DNA of 18,856 nt, taken from NCBI GenBank assembly GCA_937895465.1, contig CALAYY010000129.1, forward strand, positions 1 to 18,856, written 5' to 3'. Source of the DNA: an uncultured Clostridia bacterium. Its GTDB lineage: Bacteria > Bacillota > Clostridia > Christensenellales > DUVY01. How positions within the stretch are numbered: the stretch's first letter is position 1; every line of letters starts with the position of its first letter. Shown here in pieces: positions 1-8,353 of the stretch. The position numbers and the translations under genes are program-made. Below the pieces are notes generated by a model that saw only the letters and a program-made list of their open reading frames with translations, did not search any database and was not told where the DNA came from.

Positions 1-582
1 GTTTTCGCTATGTTTTTTTATTGCTGCGTTTACTTTTGCCATTTGCATTAAAGAAAGCATTCCTTCTTGCATTCTGGCACCGCCTGAAACGGTAAAGCCT
101 ATAACACTCAAATTATTTTTTTGGGCATATTCAAAAAGTCTGGCAATCTTTTCTCCTACTATGACACCCATGCTGCCCATCATAAACAACGGCTCCATAG
201 AAAAGATACAGCATTCAATGCCTGAAATTTTGCATACACCAGTTATAACGCCCTCATTTTCTTTGCTTTGTTCTTGGGCGTTTTGAAGCTTATCATCATA
301 TTCGGGAAAATTCAAAACATTAGATGATTTAAGGTCATCAAACATCTCAACAAAAGAATGCTCATCAGACATATATTGTATTCTTTCTCTAGCTTTAATC
401 CTTAGGTGCTTAGAACATAACGGACATACGCCTAAATTATTTTTCAAATCCTCAAAAAAGACAATCTTTTTGCATGAAGGACAATTACAGCATAAGCTCT
501 CAGAAATTTTTGGTAATGAAAAGCTTATATCTGACCCTTCTAATTTGTTTTTTGGTGTTTTAAATTGATTTTTTCTTATCAT
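1..582 (-). CDS. accD: Acetyl-CoA carboxylase carboxyltransferase subunit beta (partial, 3' end outside window)
   Basis: This is the N-terminal 194 codons of AccD, the carboxyltransferase beta subunit that with AccA moves the carboxyl group from biotin on AccB to acetyl-CoA. I translated it by hand from the ATG at 582; the frame is open to the window edge. A four-cysteine zinc finger is visible as C34-x2-C37 and C53-x2-C56. The crotonase-fold core follows, with FMMGSMG near residue 133 and SGGARMQEGMLSLMQMAK near residue 170, both closely matching the family. The ATG overlaps the accC stop as ATGA, with GAGG six bases upstream, so it is translationally coupled. The usual length is about 280-300 residues, so roughly the last third is missing only because the window ends. 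accA is expected next, outside the window. Confidence 0.96.
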   Translation of the reverse strand, partial: MIRKNQFKTPKNKLEGSDISFSLPKISESLCCNCPSCKKIVFFEDLKNNLGVCPLCSKHLRIKARERIQYMSDEHSFVEMFDDLKSSNVLNFPEYDDKLQNAQEQSKENEGVITGVCKISGIECCIFSMEPLFMMGSMGVIVGEKIARLFEYAQKNNLSVIGFTVSGGARMQEGMLSLMQMAKVNAAIKKHSEN

Positions 583-1916
583 CTAACACCTCTTGACAGC
601 AAATCAGTTGTATATGTTCCGTCTTCAAATTCGCTGTTAGACAATATATCCATCAACAAATCTTTGTTATAGTCTATTCCTTCAATAACAAGCTCACATA
701 AAGACGCTTTCATTTTTCTTATGGCTTCTTCTCTTGTAGCCGCATGTACTATAAGCTTGCCTATCATCGAATCATAAAAAGGCGGCACAAAATAATCCTG
801 AAACAGTGCGGTATCAAATCTAACTGACGGTCCGCCTGGAATATGCAATAAGGTTACCCTGCCTGCACTTGGCATAAAGTTTTTATCGGGATTCTCTGCA
901 TTGATTCTGCATTCTATAGCATGCCCAAATACCTTGACATCATTTTGAGAAAACGCAAGCGAAATACCTGCAGAGGTCCTTATCTGCCATTTTACTAGGT
1001 CTATACCAGTAACCATTTCGGTTACTGGATGTTCAACTTGAAGTCTGGTGTTCATTTCCATAAAGTAATAATTGCCTTGACTATCTACCAAAAACTCTAT
1101 GGTCCCTACACCCCTATAATCCACAGCTTTTGCTGCTTTTACGGCATCTTTTGACATCTGTTGACGGATCTTTTCATCAAGAAAAATAGAAGGACTTTCT
1201 TCTATTTGTTTTTGATTGTTTCTTTGAACAGAACAATCCCTTTCGCCCAAAGTTACAACATTGCCAAAGTCATCACAGATTAATTGCATTTCTATGTGCT
1301 TAACAGGATGTAAAAACTTTTCTATATATACTGCACCGTCCGAAAAAGCCGCTTGAGCTTCGTTTGAAGCGATTAAAAAAGCTTTTTCAAAATCAGCTTC
1401 TTTGTCAACTCGTCTTATGCCTTTTCCGCCGCCGCCGCTTCGTGCTTTTATCAAAACAGGAAAGCCTGTTTTTTTGGCGATTTTAAATGCTTCATCGTTG
1501 CTTGCTACACCGTCACTGCCTTGTATTACAGGCACATCGGCATTTTTCATAATTCGGCGTGCTTGGTCTTTGTCGCCCATCTTAGATATTACCTCAGCAG
1601 AAGGACCAATAAATTTAATATTACATTTTTCGCATAATGAGGCAAACTTGGCGTTTTCAGATAATAAACCATAGCCAGGATGTATTGCACCTGCACCTGT
1701 AGCTTGGGCAATAGTCAAAATAGCACTCATATTGAGATAACTTTCACTGACCTTGTTGCCTCCAATACAATAACTTTCATCAGACAAGCTTGCATGCAAG
1801 GCATCTCTATCAGCCAAAGAATATACAGCAACTGTAGCTATTCCCATTTCTTTGCAGGCTCTTATTATTCTGACGGCTATTTCGCCTCGATTTGCTATCA
1901 AAATTTTGTGAAACAA
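579..1916 (-). CDS. accC: Acetyl-CoA carboxylase, biotin carboxylase subunit
   Basis: AccC carboxylates the biotin carried by AccB using ATP and bicarbonate, the first half-reaction of acetyl-CoA carboxylase. The 445-residue length is normal. The N-terminal biotin carboxylase domain opens with ILIANRGEIAVRII. The ATP-grasp glycine loop SGGGGKGIR lies at 160-168. ERDCSVQR begins near 225, with the catalytic lysine at K236. MEMNTRLQVEHPVTE (286-300) carries the metal-binding Glu and Asn and the catalytic Arg. The E. coli QRRHQK segment reads QRNNQK here, a substitution at a position I believe is variable in Firmicutes. The start codon is TTG at 1916-1914, supported by AAGGAG six bases upstream. 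It begins 12 bases after fabZ and overlaps accD by 4. Confidence 0.97.
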   Translation of the reverse strand: MFHKILIANRGEIAVRIIRACKEMGIATVAVYSLADRDALHASLSDESYCIGGNKVSESYLNMSAILTIAQATGAGAIHPGYGLLSENAKFASLCEKCNIKFIGPSAEVISKMGDKDQARRIMKNADVPVIQGSDGVASNDEAFKIAKKTGFPVLIKARSGGGGKGIRRVDKEADFEKAFLIASNEAQAAFSDGAVYIEKFLHPVKHIEMQLICDDFGNVVTLGERDCSVQRNNQKQIEESPSIFLDEKIRQQMSKDAVKAAKAVDYRGVGTIEFLVDSQGNYYFMEMNTRLQVEHPVTEMVTGIDLVKWQIRTSAGISLAFSQNDVKVFGHAIECRINAENPDKNFMPSAGRVTLLHIPGGPSVRFDTALFQDYFVPPFYDSMIGKLIVHAATREEAIRKMKASLCELVIEGIDYNKDLLMDILSNSEFEDGTYTTDLLSRGVR

Positions 1917-1928
1917 GATTATCTCCTT

Positions 1929-2336
1929 TTATTTCAATGCAAATGAAAATTCGCCCGAAGCGCAAACCTTACCATTGACATAAGCAGTTGATGTTGCAAA
2001 ATAAAACGGATCTTTGGCGTTAATCAGCTCGCATTTAAATTCTACAGTATCTTTAGGAACGACACTTTGCTTAATTTTGACATTGTCCATTTTTAAAAGC
2101 AATGTAAGCCGTCCTTTTATAGTATCCTGCAATAAAAGGCAACAGCTTTGAGCCATCATTTCACAAAGAATTACACCCGGAACAATAGGATGCCCTGGAA
2201 AATGCCCTTGCAAAAACCATTCATCACCTCTAACAGTGTATCTGCCCACAGAACAATTCCCTTGCTTTTCGATTTCATCAATCAAAAGCATAGGCTCTCT
2301 ATGCGGCAATATTTTTTTTATTTCTTCTCTATTCAT
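1929..2336 (-). CDS. fabZ: 3-hydroxyacyl-ACP dehydratase FabZ
   Basis: FabZ dehydrates 3-hydroxyacyl-ACP to trans-2-enoyl-ACP in each elongation round. The 135-residue hotdog-fold protein carries the diagnostic HFPGHPIVPG motif. The catalytic histidine is H45 and the paired acid is E59, with the 14-residue spacing of E. coli FabZ H54/E68. The N-terminus (MNREEIKKILPHREPMLLID) is typical. It sits between accB and accC with 12-base gaps on both sides, the same position as in the streptococcal and lactococcal fab operons. It is the only dehydratase visible here. No FabA-like or FabM-like isomerase accompanies it, so the source of unsaturated fatty acids is not explained by this operon. Confidence 0.96.
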   Translation of the reverse strand: MNREEIKKILPHREPMLLIDEIEKQGNCSVGRYTVRGDEWFLQGHFPGHPIVPGVILCEMMAQSCCLLLQDTIKGRLTLLLKMDNVKIKQSVVPKDTVEFKCELINAKDPFYFATSTAYVNGKVCASGEFSFALK

Positions 2337-2348
2337 CTTTTACACCCT

Positions 2349-2795
2349 TTAAAACACCTTAAATAAAGTCTGACCAAACTCAACAATCTCGCCGTTACCT
2401 GCGCAAATATCTATTATTTCGCCGTCAATTTCAGCAGTGATTTCATTCATCAGCTTCATTGCCTCAACAATGCATAAGGTATCGCCTTTTTTGATTTTGT
2501 CGCCTATCCTAACAAAAGGCTTAGCTTCAGGCGACGGTGCCTGATAAAACACGCCAACCATAGGCGATTTTATTTCCTTTATGTCATTAAAATCAACTTC
2601 ATTTGGTGTATTAGTGCCATTACAAACGGCAGGCATAATACGGGTTTCAATGTTCTTTTCATATTGTCCTTCAATATAAGTTACACCGTTTTTTTCAAGT
2701 CTTATTTTGGTTTCGCCGTCAGCAATATCTATTACATTCAAATCAAATTCTTTTATAACTTTTGCAAGCTCTTTGATTTTTTTTATATCCATCAT
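2349..2795 (-). CDS. accB: Acetyl-CoA carboxylase biotin carboxyl carrier protein
   Basis: AccB carries the covalently attached biotin between AccC and the AccA/AccD carboxyltransferase. It is 148 residues, normal for BCCP. The N-terminal helix (MDIKKIKELAKVIKEFDLNV) leads to a poorly conserved linker with Pro and Asn at about 45-75. The C-terminal biotinyl domain (about 75-148) contains the biotinylation motif EAMKLMNEI with the acceptor K114, and the SPMVGVFYQAP thumb-region motif. Two consecutive ATGs occur. AGGAG lies 3 bases before the first (2795) and 6 before the second (2792), so the second is the better spaced start and would remove one residue. The start overlaps the fabF stop, indicating coupled translation. 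Confidence 0.96.
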   Translation of the reverse strand: MMDIKKIKELAKVIKEFDLNVIDIADGETKIRLEKNGVTYIEGQYEKNIETRIMPAVCNGTNTPNEVDFNDIKEIKSPMVGVFYQAPSPEAKPFVRIGDKIKKGDTLCIVEAMKLMNEITAEIDGEIIDICAGNGEIVEFGQTLFKVF

Positions 2796-4021
2796 ATTCT
2801 CCTAAATACCACACAGGCATTATGACCGCCAAAACCCAAAGATAATGATGCCGCAATATTAATATCAGACTTTATTGCTTTGTTGGGGGTATAGTTAAGA
2901 TCACATTCTGGATCAGATTCAGCATAATTTATTGTAGGCGGAACAATACCGTACTGCAATGCTTTTATGCTTGCTATAGCTTCTACTGCGCCTGCTGCTC
3001 CAAGCATATGTCCTGTCATTGACTTGGTTGAGCTTATTGCAGTTTTATATGCATGCTCTCCTAATACCCCTTTAATGACCAAAGTTTCTGTCTTGTCATT
3101 AAGAGGCGTGCTTGTTCCGTGCGTATTGATATATAGCTTATCAATGTCTTTATCAAAACCTGCTTGCTCCAAGCTTTCTTTTAACACTCTTTTTCCACCC
3201 TTTCCTTCGGGATGAGGTGCGGTTATGTGGTAAGCATCGCATGAATTGGCATAGCCAACAATTTCACAAAAGATTTTTGCATTGCGTGCCTTAGCATGTT
3301 CATAATCTTCTAAGACCAAAGAACCTGCTCCCTCTCCCATAACAAAACCGTCACGTTTACGGTCAAAGGGAATAGATGCTCTTTTGATATCGTTTCTTGT
3401 TGTAAGTGCCATGCAATTGGTAAATCCTGCAATAGCTATCGGCAATATGGGTGCTTCTGTTCCCCCTGCTATTATTGCATCGGCATAACCAAATTTGATT
3501 GCTCTGTAAGCTTCGCCTAAGGCATTGTTAGATGTGGCGCATGCCGTCACAACAGGCAAATTTACTCCTTGGGCATTAAACTTCATAGCTACTTGCCCTG
3601 AAGCCATATTGCCTATCATCATAGGAACAAATAACGGCGACACTCTCAAAGGACCTTTATCCAAAAGCTTGGTTTGTTCTTCGGCAAAGGTTATCAGACC
3701 GCCCACACCCGAACCAACATATACACCCAATCGTTCGGGGTCAACTGAATTAACAATCCCGCTTTGATTAACGGCTTCTACAGATGCGGCAACAGCATAT
3801 TGAGCAAACAAATCCATCCTTCTATATTCGTTTTTTTCCATATATTCTTCAGGATGAAAATCTTTTACCTCGGCTGCGATTTTTACCTTAAAATCAGTTG
3901 CATCAAATTTTGTAATATAATCAATTCCGCAAACACCGTTTTTTAAGCTATCCCAAAATTTATCTACATTATTTCCGACAGGCGAGATAACACCCATGCC
4001 GGTTACTACTACTCTTCTCAT
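2792..4021 (-). CDS. fabF: Beta-ketoacyl-ACP synthase II
   Basis: FabF elongates acyl-ACP by Claisen condensation with malonyl-ACP. The open frame extends up to 4060, but I place the start at the ATG at 4021. AGGAG sits 7 bases ahead of it, and the protein then begins MRRVVVTGMGVISPVG, exactly as family members do. The upstream 13 codons lie mostly over the fabG 3' end. With this start the protein is 409 residues. The thiolase-fold triad is present: C161 in VTACATSNN, H301 in NTHGTSTPLND and H338 in SMTGHMLGAAG. The gating-loop GFGGHN motif is near the C-terminus. It starts 16 bases after fabG and overlaps accB. Confidence 0.96.
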   Translation of the reverse strand: MRRVVVTGMGVISPVGNNVDKFWDSLKNGVCGIDYITKFDATDFKVKIAAEVKDFHPEEYMEKNEYRRMDLFAQYAVAASVEAVNQSGIVNSVDPERLGVYVGSGVGGLITFAEEQTKLLDKGPLRVSPLFVPMMIGNMASGQVAMKFNAQGVNLPVVTACATSNNALGEAYRAIKFGYADAIIAGGTEAPILPIAIAGFTNCMALTTRNDIKRASIPFDRKRDGFVMGEGAGSLVLEDYEHAKARNAKIFCEIVGYANSCDAYHITAPHPEGKGGKRVLKESLEQAGFDKDIDKLYINTHGTSTPLNDKTETLVIKGVLGEHAYKTAISSTKSMTGHMLGAAGAVEAIASIKALQYGIVPPTINYAESDPECDLNYTPNKAIKSDINIAASLSLGFGGHNACVVFRRI

Positions 4022-4037
4022 AAAACATCTCCTAGAT

Positions 4038-4802
4038 TCAAATACATAATCCGCCATCAACTTTTATAACCTCTCCAGTTATATAATCCGAATAGCGGCT
4101 GGCTAGAAAAACTGCCAAATTGGCTATGTCCTGAGGGTTTCCCATCTTTTTCATTGGTATTGCGTTAGTTGCTTGGTCTTTTATATTGTCATTAAGCTTG
4201 TCTGTCATATCTGTCTTAATAAATCCCGGCGCAATGACATTGCAATTAATGTTCCTCAAAGCATATTCTTTGGCAATAGTTTTGCTAAGTCCTATTAGCC
4301 CTGCTTTAGATGCCGCATAATTAGCCTGTCCCACATTACCCATAATCCCAGATACTGAAGATATATTAATAATCTTTCCGCATCGGTTTTTTGCCATAAC
4401 GGGACAAATATGCCTTATCATGTTAAAAGCACCTTTTAAGTTAACATCAATTACCTTTTGAAAATCTTCTTCAGTCATCATTAAAACTAGCTTATCAATA
4501 GTAATGCCTGCATTATTGACCAAAATATCAATAGAAGAAAAATCTTGTATAATCTTAGCAACTGTGTCTTTTACCTGAGAAAAATCAGAAACATCACATT
4601 GATACGCCAACGCTTTAACATCAAATTCTTCAATTAATTTTATAGTTTTCTCTGCTTGCTCGTAACTTCCGCTATAAATAATCGCAACATTAGCTCCAGC
4701 TTTTGCATAACTAATTGCAATAGCTTGACCTATTCCGCGTGAGCCGCCTGTTACTACAGCAGTTTTATTTTGTAATATTTTATTATCATCCATGTAAAGC
4801 AT
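4038..4802 (-). CDS. fabG: 3-oxoacyl-ACP reductase FabG
   Basis: FabG is the NADPH-dependent short-chain dehydrogenase that reduces 3-oxoacyl-ACP. At 254 residues it is slightly longer than the usual 244-248. The cofactor-binding motif TGGSRGIG lies at 18-25 and NNAG at 96-99. The catalytic residues S149, Y162 and K166 sit in NISSVSG and YAASKAG. VDGG and the hydrophobic C-terminus are typical. The longest start, ATG 4802, overlaps fabD by 17 bases and has only an imperfect AGGCGG upstream. An in-frame ATG at 4793 (MDDNKIL) is an alternative that would bring the length closer to the family norm. Translation is probably coupled to fabD either way. Confidence 0.95.
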   Translation of the reverse strand: MLYMDDNKILQNKTAVVTGGSRGIGQAIAISYAKAGANVAIIYSGSYEQAEKTIKLIEEFDVKALAYQCDVSDFSQVKDTVAKIIQDFSSIDILVNNAGITIDKLVLMMTEEDFQKVIDVNLKGAFNMIRHICPVMAKNRCGKIINISSVSGIMGNVGQANYAASKAGLIGLSKTIAKEYALRNINCNVIAPGFIKTDMTDKLNDNIKDQATNAIPMKKMGNPQDIANLAVFLASRYSDYITGEVIKVDGGLCI

Positions 4803-5700
4803 CGATTACCGCCTTTAATGTGGTTTGGTTTTCGACATAATAAACTTCTGCCGATTTGTCTATTTTTTTGATAAAATTATGCAAAGTCTTGCCTGCTCCT
4901 GTTTCAATAAAGACATTAATACCGTCAGAAAGCATATTTTCTATTATTGTCTGCCATTTTACAGGGTTGTCAATTTGCTTATAAATAAGCTCTGCATAAG
5001 GTTGTTGATATTTTGTACCCAGATAATTAGAATATATATCAACTTTGGGTTGATTTAAAGTTATATCTTTTAGATATTCTTTTAGCCCAATTGACGCTTG
5101 ACTCATGTGATTGCAATGAAAGGCACCGCTTACGGCGAGCTTTATTACACGAATATTACTTTGAGATGCCAGCTTTACAAGAGAATCTATCTTGTCTAAA
5201 TCTCCAGCCGCCGTTATCTGCCCCGGACAGTTATAATTGACAGGAAAAACTTCAGCTTTTTCGCACAAATCCTCTGCTGTTTCAATATCCGTTCCAATTA
5301 TGGCAGCCATGCCGCCATGATTTGTTTCGGCACAGCTTTGCATAAGCTCAGCACGCTTTGTAACCAGCTTAACACCGTCTTCTAAAGACAGCATCTCGCT
5401 AAAAGTTATTGCCGCAATTTCTCCCAAAGAAAAACCTGCACAAGCATGCGGCTTGATACCGCTTTCTATCAAAGAATATGCCGCCGCCAATCCTGCACCA
5501 AATAAGCAAGGCTGAGAATTAATTGTTAAGGATAATTCAGCTATATTTCCTTCAAAGCATATTCTTTTTATATCAGGGTTAATTCTTTCAAGTGTATCCC
5601 AAACATTTTTTGCGCTTTTGTTTGTTTCGTACAGTTCTTTTCCCATTCCGACGTACTGCGCACCTTGTCCGGAAAATACAAACGCTATCTTTTTATCCAT
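4786..5700 (-). CDS. fabD: Malonyl-CoA:ACP acyltransferase FabD
   Basis: FabD transfers malonyl from CoA to ACP, supplying the extender unit for FabH and FabF. The 304-residue length is normal. The N-terminus has FVFSGQGAQYVGMG. The nucleophile is S91 in GFSLGE, where many homologues have GHSLGE. The substrate-carboxylate arginine is R116 in KRAELMQ, and the catalytic histidine is H195 in SGAFH. Its start overlaps the end of fabK by 16 bases with no strong Shine-Dalgarno, consistent with translational coupling. The His-to-Phe change next to the nucleophile is, as far as I know, a tolerated position, so I do not read it as inactivation. Confidence 0.95.
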   Translation of the reverse strand: MDKKIAFVFSGQGAQYVGMGKELYETNKSAKNVWDTLERINPDIKRICFEGNIAELSLTINSQPCLFGAGLAAAYSLIESGIKPHACAGFSLGEIAAITFSEMLSLEDGVKLVTKRAELMQSCAETNHGGMAAIIGTDIETAEDLCEKAEVFPVNYNCPGQITAAGDLDKIDSLVKLASQSNIRVIKLAVSGAFHCNHMSQASIGLKEYLKDITLNQPKVDIYSNYLGTKYQQPYAELIYKQIDNPVKWQTIIENMLSDGINVFIETGAGKTLHNFIKKIDKSAEVYYVENQTTLKAVIDALHG

Positions 5701-6635
5701 TTTTGTGCCTGCAAAAGTGCTTGCTCTGCTTCAAAAAAGACTTCTTCAATGATTTCTTGAGCCGTCTGTTCTTTTTTGATAAGTCCAGAAATTTTTCCTG
5801 CCATAAAACAGCCTTTTTCTTCATTGCCTTCTTGGGCGGCAAGTCTTAATGCTCCCGTGCCAAGCTTTTCAATCTGCTCTGATGTGCAATTAATATCATT
5901 TTCCATCTGAACATATTGTCTTGAAAAAGGGCTTTTTAGACATCTTACAGGATGTCCTAAGCGTTTGCCTGTAGCTACTGTGTCAGTATCTTTGGCGTTA
6001 ATTATTTTGTCCTTATAAGCTTGATGAACATTACACTCTTTGGCGACAACAAACCGTGTTCCCATTTGAACACCTTCTGCACCCAACATAAAAGCTGCTG
6101 CAACTCCTCTACCATCACCAATTCCGCCTGCTGCTATAACAGGAATACTTACCTGTTCACTTGCTTGCGGCACTAAAGCCATAGTGGTAAGGTCTCCTAT
6201 ATGACCGCCTGCTTCACTTCCTTCACAGATAACGCAAGTAGCACCTATATTTTGCATAAGTCTTGCAAGTGTTGCAGAAGCAACTACTGGCATAACCTTT
6301 ATACCATTTTTAAGCCATGCTTTCATATATGGCGAAGGACTGCCTGCGCCTGTTGTAACAATTTTTACGTCTTCTTCAATTACTGCTTGCGCAACATCAG
6401 CGGCATGAGGACTCATAAGCATGATATTAACACCAAAGGGCTTATCGGTTAATTCTTTTGCTTTTCTGATTTCTTTCCTCACCCAATCCGGACCTGCGCT
6501 CATAGATGCAATAAGACCCAGACCTCCAGCATTGGAAACTGCACTAGCCAAATTAGCGTCTGCAATCCATGCCATACCGCCTTGAATTACGGGGTATTTT
6601 ATCCCCAAAATTTCAGTGACCCGTGTGTGCAGCAT
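5685..6635 (-). CDS. fabK: FMN-dependent enoyl-ACP reductase II (FabK)
   Basis: FabK catalyses the last reduction of the elongation cycle and replaces FabI, being an unrelated NADH/FMN TIM-barrel enzyme. The 316-residue protein starts MLHTRVTEILGIKYPVIQGGM, the standard FabK/nitronate monooxygenase-type opening. SEAGGHIG (140-147) carries H145, equivalent to the catalytic His144 reported for Streptococcus pneumoniae FabK. The phosphate-binding segments AAGGIGDGRGVAAA and GAEGVQMGTRF follow. Nitronate monooxygenases share the fold, but placement between acpP and fabD makes FabK the clear choice. The gene starts 2 bases after acpP and overlaps fabD by 16. FabK enzymes are known to be insensitive to triclosan. 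Confidence 0.95.
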   Translation of the reverse strand: MLHTRVTEILGIKYPVIQGGMAWIADANLASAVSNAGGLGLIASMSAGPDWVRKEIRKAKELTDKPFGVNIMLMSPHAADVAQAVIEEDVKIVTTGAGSPSPYMKAWLKNGIKVMPVVASATLARLMQNIGATCVICEGSEAGGHIGDLTTMALVPQASEQVSIPVIAAGGIGDGRGVAAAFMLGAEGVQMGTRFVVAKECNVHQAYKDKIINAKDTDTVATGKRLGHPVRCLKSPFSRQYVQMENDINCTSEQIEKLGTGALRLAAQEGNEEKGCFMAGKISGLIKKEQTAQEIIEEVFFEAEQALLQAQKWIKR

Positions 6636-6637
6636 AA

Positions 6638-6856
6638 CTAATTATTTCCGTCAATAAGTTTTACTACATCACCGACAGTCTTTAAGCCTTCATTTAAAGT
6701 AATGCTGATACCAAATTCTTGTTCAAACACCATAATAAGTTCAACTACATCCAAAGAATCAAAACCTAATGATTCGAAAGTGGTATCCTGTTTGATTTCT
6801 TCAACTTTAATATCCTTGTGTTCGGATATAAGATTTGCTACTTTTTGAAATGTCAT
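6638..6856 (-). CDS. acpP: Acyl carrier protein
   Basis: This is the small acidic carrier protein on which fatty acids are built. With the start I prefer it is 72 residues. The phosphopantetheine attachment serine is S34 in GFDSLDVVEL. An upstream in-frame ATG exists at 6862, but GGAGG is only one base from it, whereas the ATG at 6856 is seven bases downstream of the same GGAGG. The ribosome binding site therefore favours 6856, giving MTFQKVANLISE. The gene lies 27 bases after fabH and 2 before fabK. Its place inside the operon identifies it as the fatty-acid ACP rather than a polyketide or nonribosomal carrier. Confidence 0.96.
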   Translation of the reverse strand: MTFQKVANLISEHKDIKVEEIKQDTTFESLGFDSLDVVELIMVFEQEFGISITLNEGLKTVGDVVKLIDGNN

Positions 6857-6883
6857 TTTCATTCCTCCAATTTTAATAAAAAA

Positions 6884-7852
6884 TTAATAACTCCATTCTA
6901 TAATTGCAGTCCCGGAGGTCATGCCGCCGCCAAACGCACTCAACAAAATCAAATCGCCCTTTTTTATTTTTTTGGTTTTATTAAGCTCGTCGAGCAAAAT
7001 CGGAATGCTTGCCGCCGAGGTATTGCCTAAATTATTTAGATTTTTTGGAAACTTTTCAGGGACTTCTTTTAAAAAATCCTGTGAACATTCAAGTATTCTT
7101 TGATTAGCCTGATGTAAGATAAAATACTTAATTAAACTGCTGTCTATATTGCTGTCACTTAATGCTCTTTTTATATCTTCAGTAACTGTTGATACCGCAA
7201 ATTTAAAAACTTTCTGTCCATCCATTTTCAGATAATTATCATCTTTTTCTTGCATGCTTTTTTCAATAAACGGTAATTTGTGTTGAGTTCCTTTTATGTA
7301 AAGGATTTCTTTATCGCCATGTGCTGTAATGTTAATATATTTTAAAGAATTGCCGTTTTTTAAAACTACTGCACCTGCACCGTCTCCAAACAAAATGCAA
7401 GTGCTTCTGTCAGAAAAATCCAAAAATTTTGACATATTATCAGCGCAAACAATCAAAATATTACGAACTTTATCTGATTTAAAATATGAATCTGCAATAT
7501 CAAGTGCATACAAAAAGCCTGTGCAAGCCGCATTGATATCAACTGCAGGACAATGCGCTCCTATGTTTTTTTGTATCATACATGATAAGCTTGGCATTAT
7601 GTAATCCCCTTGAAGTGTTGCACAAATAATAAAATCAAGCTCATCTGCGCTTATACATGCTTCTTCTAAAGCAGCTATCGCACTTTTGGTCGCTATATCC
7701 GTCAAAGACTCATCGGTCAAAAATGTGCGGTTTTTTATGCCTGTTCTTGTAGTAATCCATTTATCACTAGTATCTATTATTTTTTCAAAAAATGTATTAT
7801 CTATATTAGTTTGAGCAGCACAGCTGCCTGTTCCTGCAATTATAAAGCTCAT
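6884..7852 (-). CDS. fabH: Beta-ketoacyl-ACP synthase III
   Basis: FabH condenses an acyl-CoA primer with malonyl-ACP to begin fatty acid synthesis. The 322-residue length is normal. The catalytic triad is intact: C110 in INAACTGFLYAL, H247 in LHQANQRI and N277 in NLGNTSAASIP. The C-terminal FGGGMTSGTAIIEW is characteristic. Its ATG overlaps the fabT stop as ATGA, so repressor and first enzyme are translated together. The sequence does not let me say whether it prefers acetyl or branched-chain primers. Confidence 0.96.
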   Translation of the reverse strand: MSFIIAGTGSCAAQTNIDNTFFEKIIDTSDKWITTRTGIKNRTFLTDESLTDIATKSAIAALEEACISADELDFIICATLQGDYIMPSLSCMIQKNIGAHCPAVDINAACTGFLYALDIADSYFKSDKVRNILIVCADNMSKFLDFSDRSTCILFGDGAGAVVLKNGNSLKYINITAHGDKEILYIKGTQHKLPFIEKSMQEKDDNYLKMDGQKVFKFAVSTVTEDIKRALSDSNIDSSLIKYFILHQANQRILECSQDFLKEVPEKFPKNLNNLGNTSAASIPILLDELNKTKKIKKGDLILLSAFGGGMTSGTAIIEWSY

Positions 7853-8313
7853 TTAGTTTTCTCCAGTTCTTTAGCCTTGGAGCCAAAAAAGTCATTTAGC
7901 TTGGTTATTCCTCTCAACAATACTTCTTTTTCATCTTTTGAAAATTCTTTACTCAAATTCTTTGTCATTAATTCATGAAAATATTGATGAGCAGCATTTA
8001 TCTTTTTGCCCATTTTGGTCAATAAAACATTGACCTTTCTCCCATCAATATTATCTTTAATCTTTTGAACATAACCCTTATGAGCTAATTTGTTTATTGC
8101 AATTGTAACTGACGGCAAAGTTATATTAAGGTCTTGTGCTATATCACTTATTGTAAGTCCATCTTCTTTTTTAGATATGGATTCTAATAGATGCATTTCG
8201 CTTATGGATAGATCCATTGTCTTGGAGCTTTTTATAGTAGTTTCTTCAACTTTTATAATCGAACGATATGTATCAACCAACAGCTTATTTAATTCTTGCT
8301 CAAAAGCATCCAT
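7849..8313 (-). CDS. fabT: MarR-family transcriptional regulator, FabT-like repressor of the fab operon
   Basis: This is a 154-residue MarR-type winged-helix regulator. The winged helix spans about 53-100, with a recognition helix at about 64-76 (ITLPSVTIAINKL). The wing is NIDGRKVNVLLT, carrying the conserved Asp and Arg. Flanking N- and C-terminal helices would form the dimer interface. It is the first gene of the fab/acc operon, immediately before fabH, exactly where FabT sits in streptococci and lactococci. Known FabT proteins repress the operon and bind DNA better with acyl-ACP bound. A symmetrical operator-like sequence overlaps its own promoter (8331-8353), which supports autoregulation. 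GAGG seven bases upstream supports the ATG. The streptococcal neighbour fabM is absent. Confidence 0.88.
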   Translation of the reverse strand: MDAFEQELNKLLVDTYRSIIKVEETTIKSSKTMDLSISEMHLLESISKKEDGLTISDIAQDLNITLPSVTIAINKLAHKGYVQKIKDNIDGRKVNVLLTKMGKKINAAHQYFHELMTKNLSKEFSKDEKEVLLRGITKLNDFFGSKAKELEKTK

Positions 8314-8330
8314 TACACAACCTCGAATTT

Positions 8331-8353
8331 TAATTAGATAGTAAAACTAATTA
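8331..8353 (-). promoter_or_regulatory. FabT-like operator overlapping the fab operon -10
   Basis: A perfect inverted repeat TAATTAG-N9-CTAATTA covers the -10 hexamer and the expected start of transcription. Its central part, read on the minus strand (8348-8332), is AGTTTTACTATCTAATT. From memory this closely resembles the streptococcal FabT box (AGTTTGA-N3-TCAAATT type). The position is ideal for repression by blocking RNA polymerase. The assignment to FabT is inference from the adjacent gene. Confidence 0.65.

Noticed and set aside
1402..2366. Plus-strand open frames over accC, fabZ and elsewhere in the window
   Set aside because: They lie antisense to well-supported genes and lack ribosome binding sites and recognisable domains; they are shadows of the real coding frames.
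4022..4060. A longer FabF starting at 4060
   Set aside because: AGGAG is placed for the ATG at 4021, homologues begin at MRRVVVTGMG, and the extra codons overlap the fabG 3' end.
4831..4837. TTCGACA, a 0A-box-like heptamer (TGTCGAA on the minus strand)
   Set aside because: It lies inside the fabD coding sequence, is a single copy, and is not near any sporulation promoter; chance is the simplest explanation.
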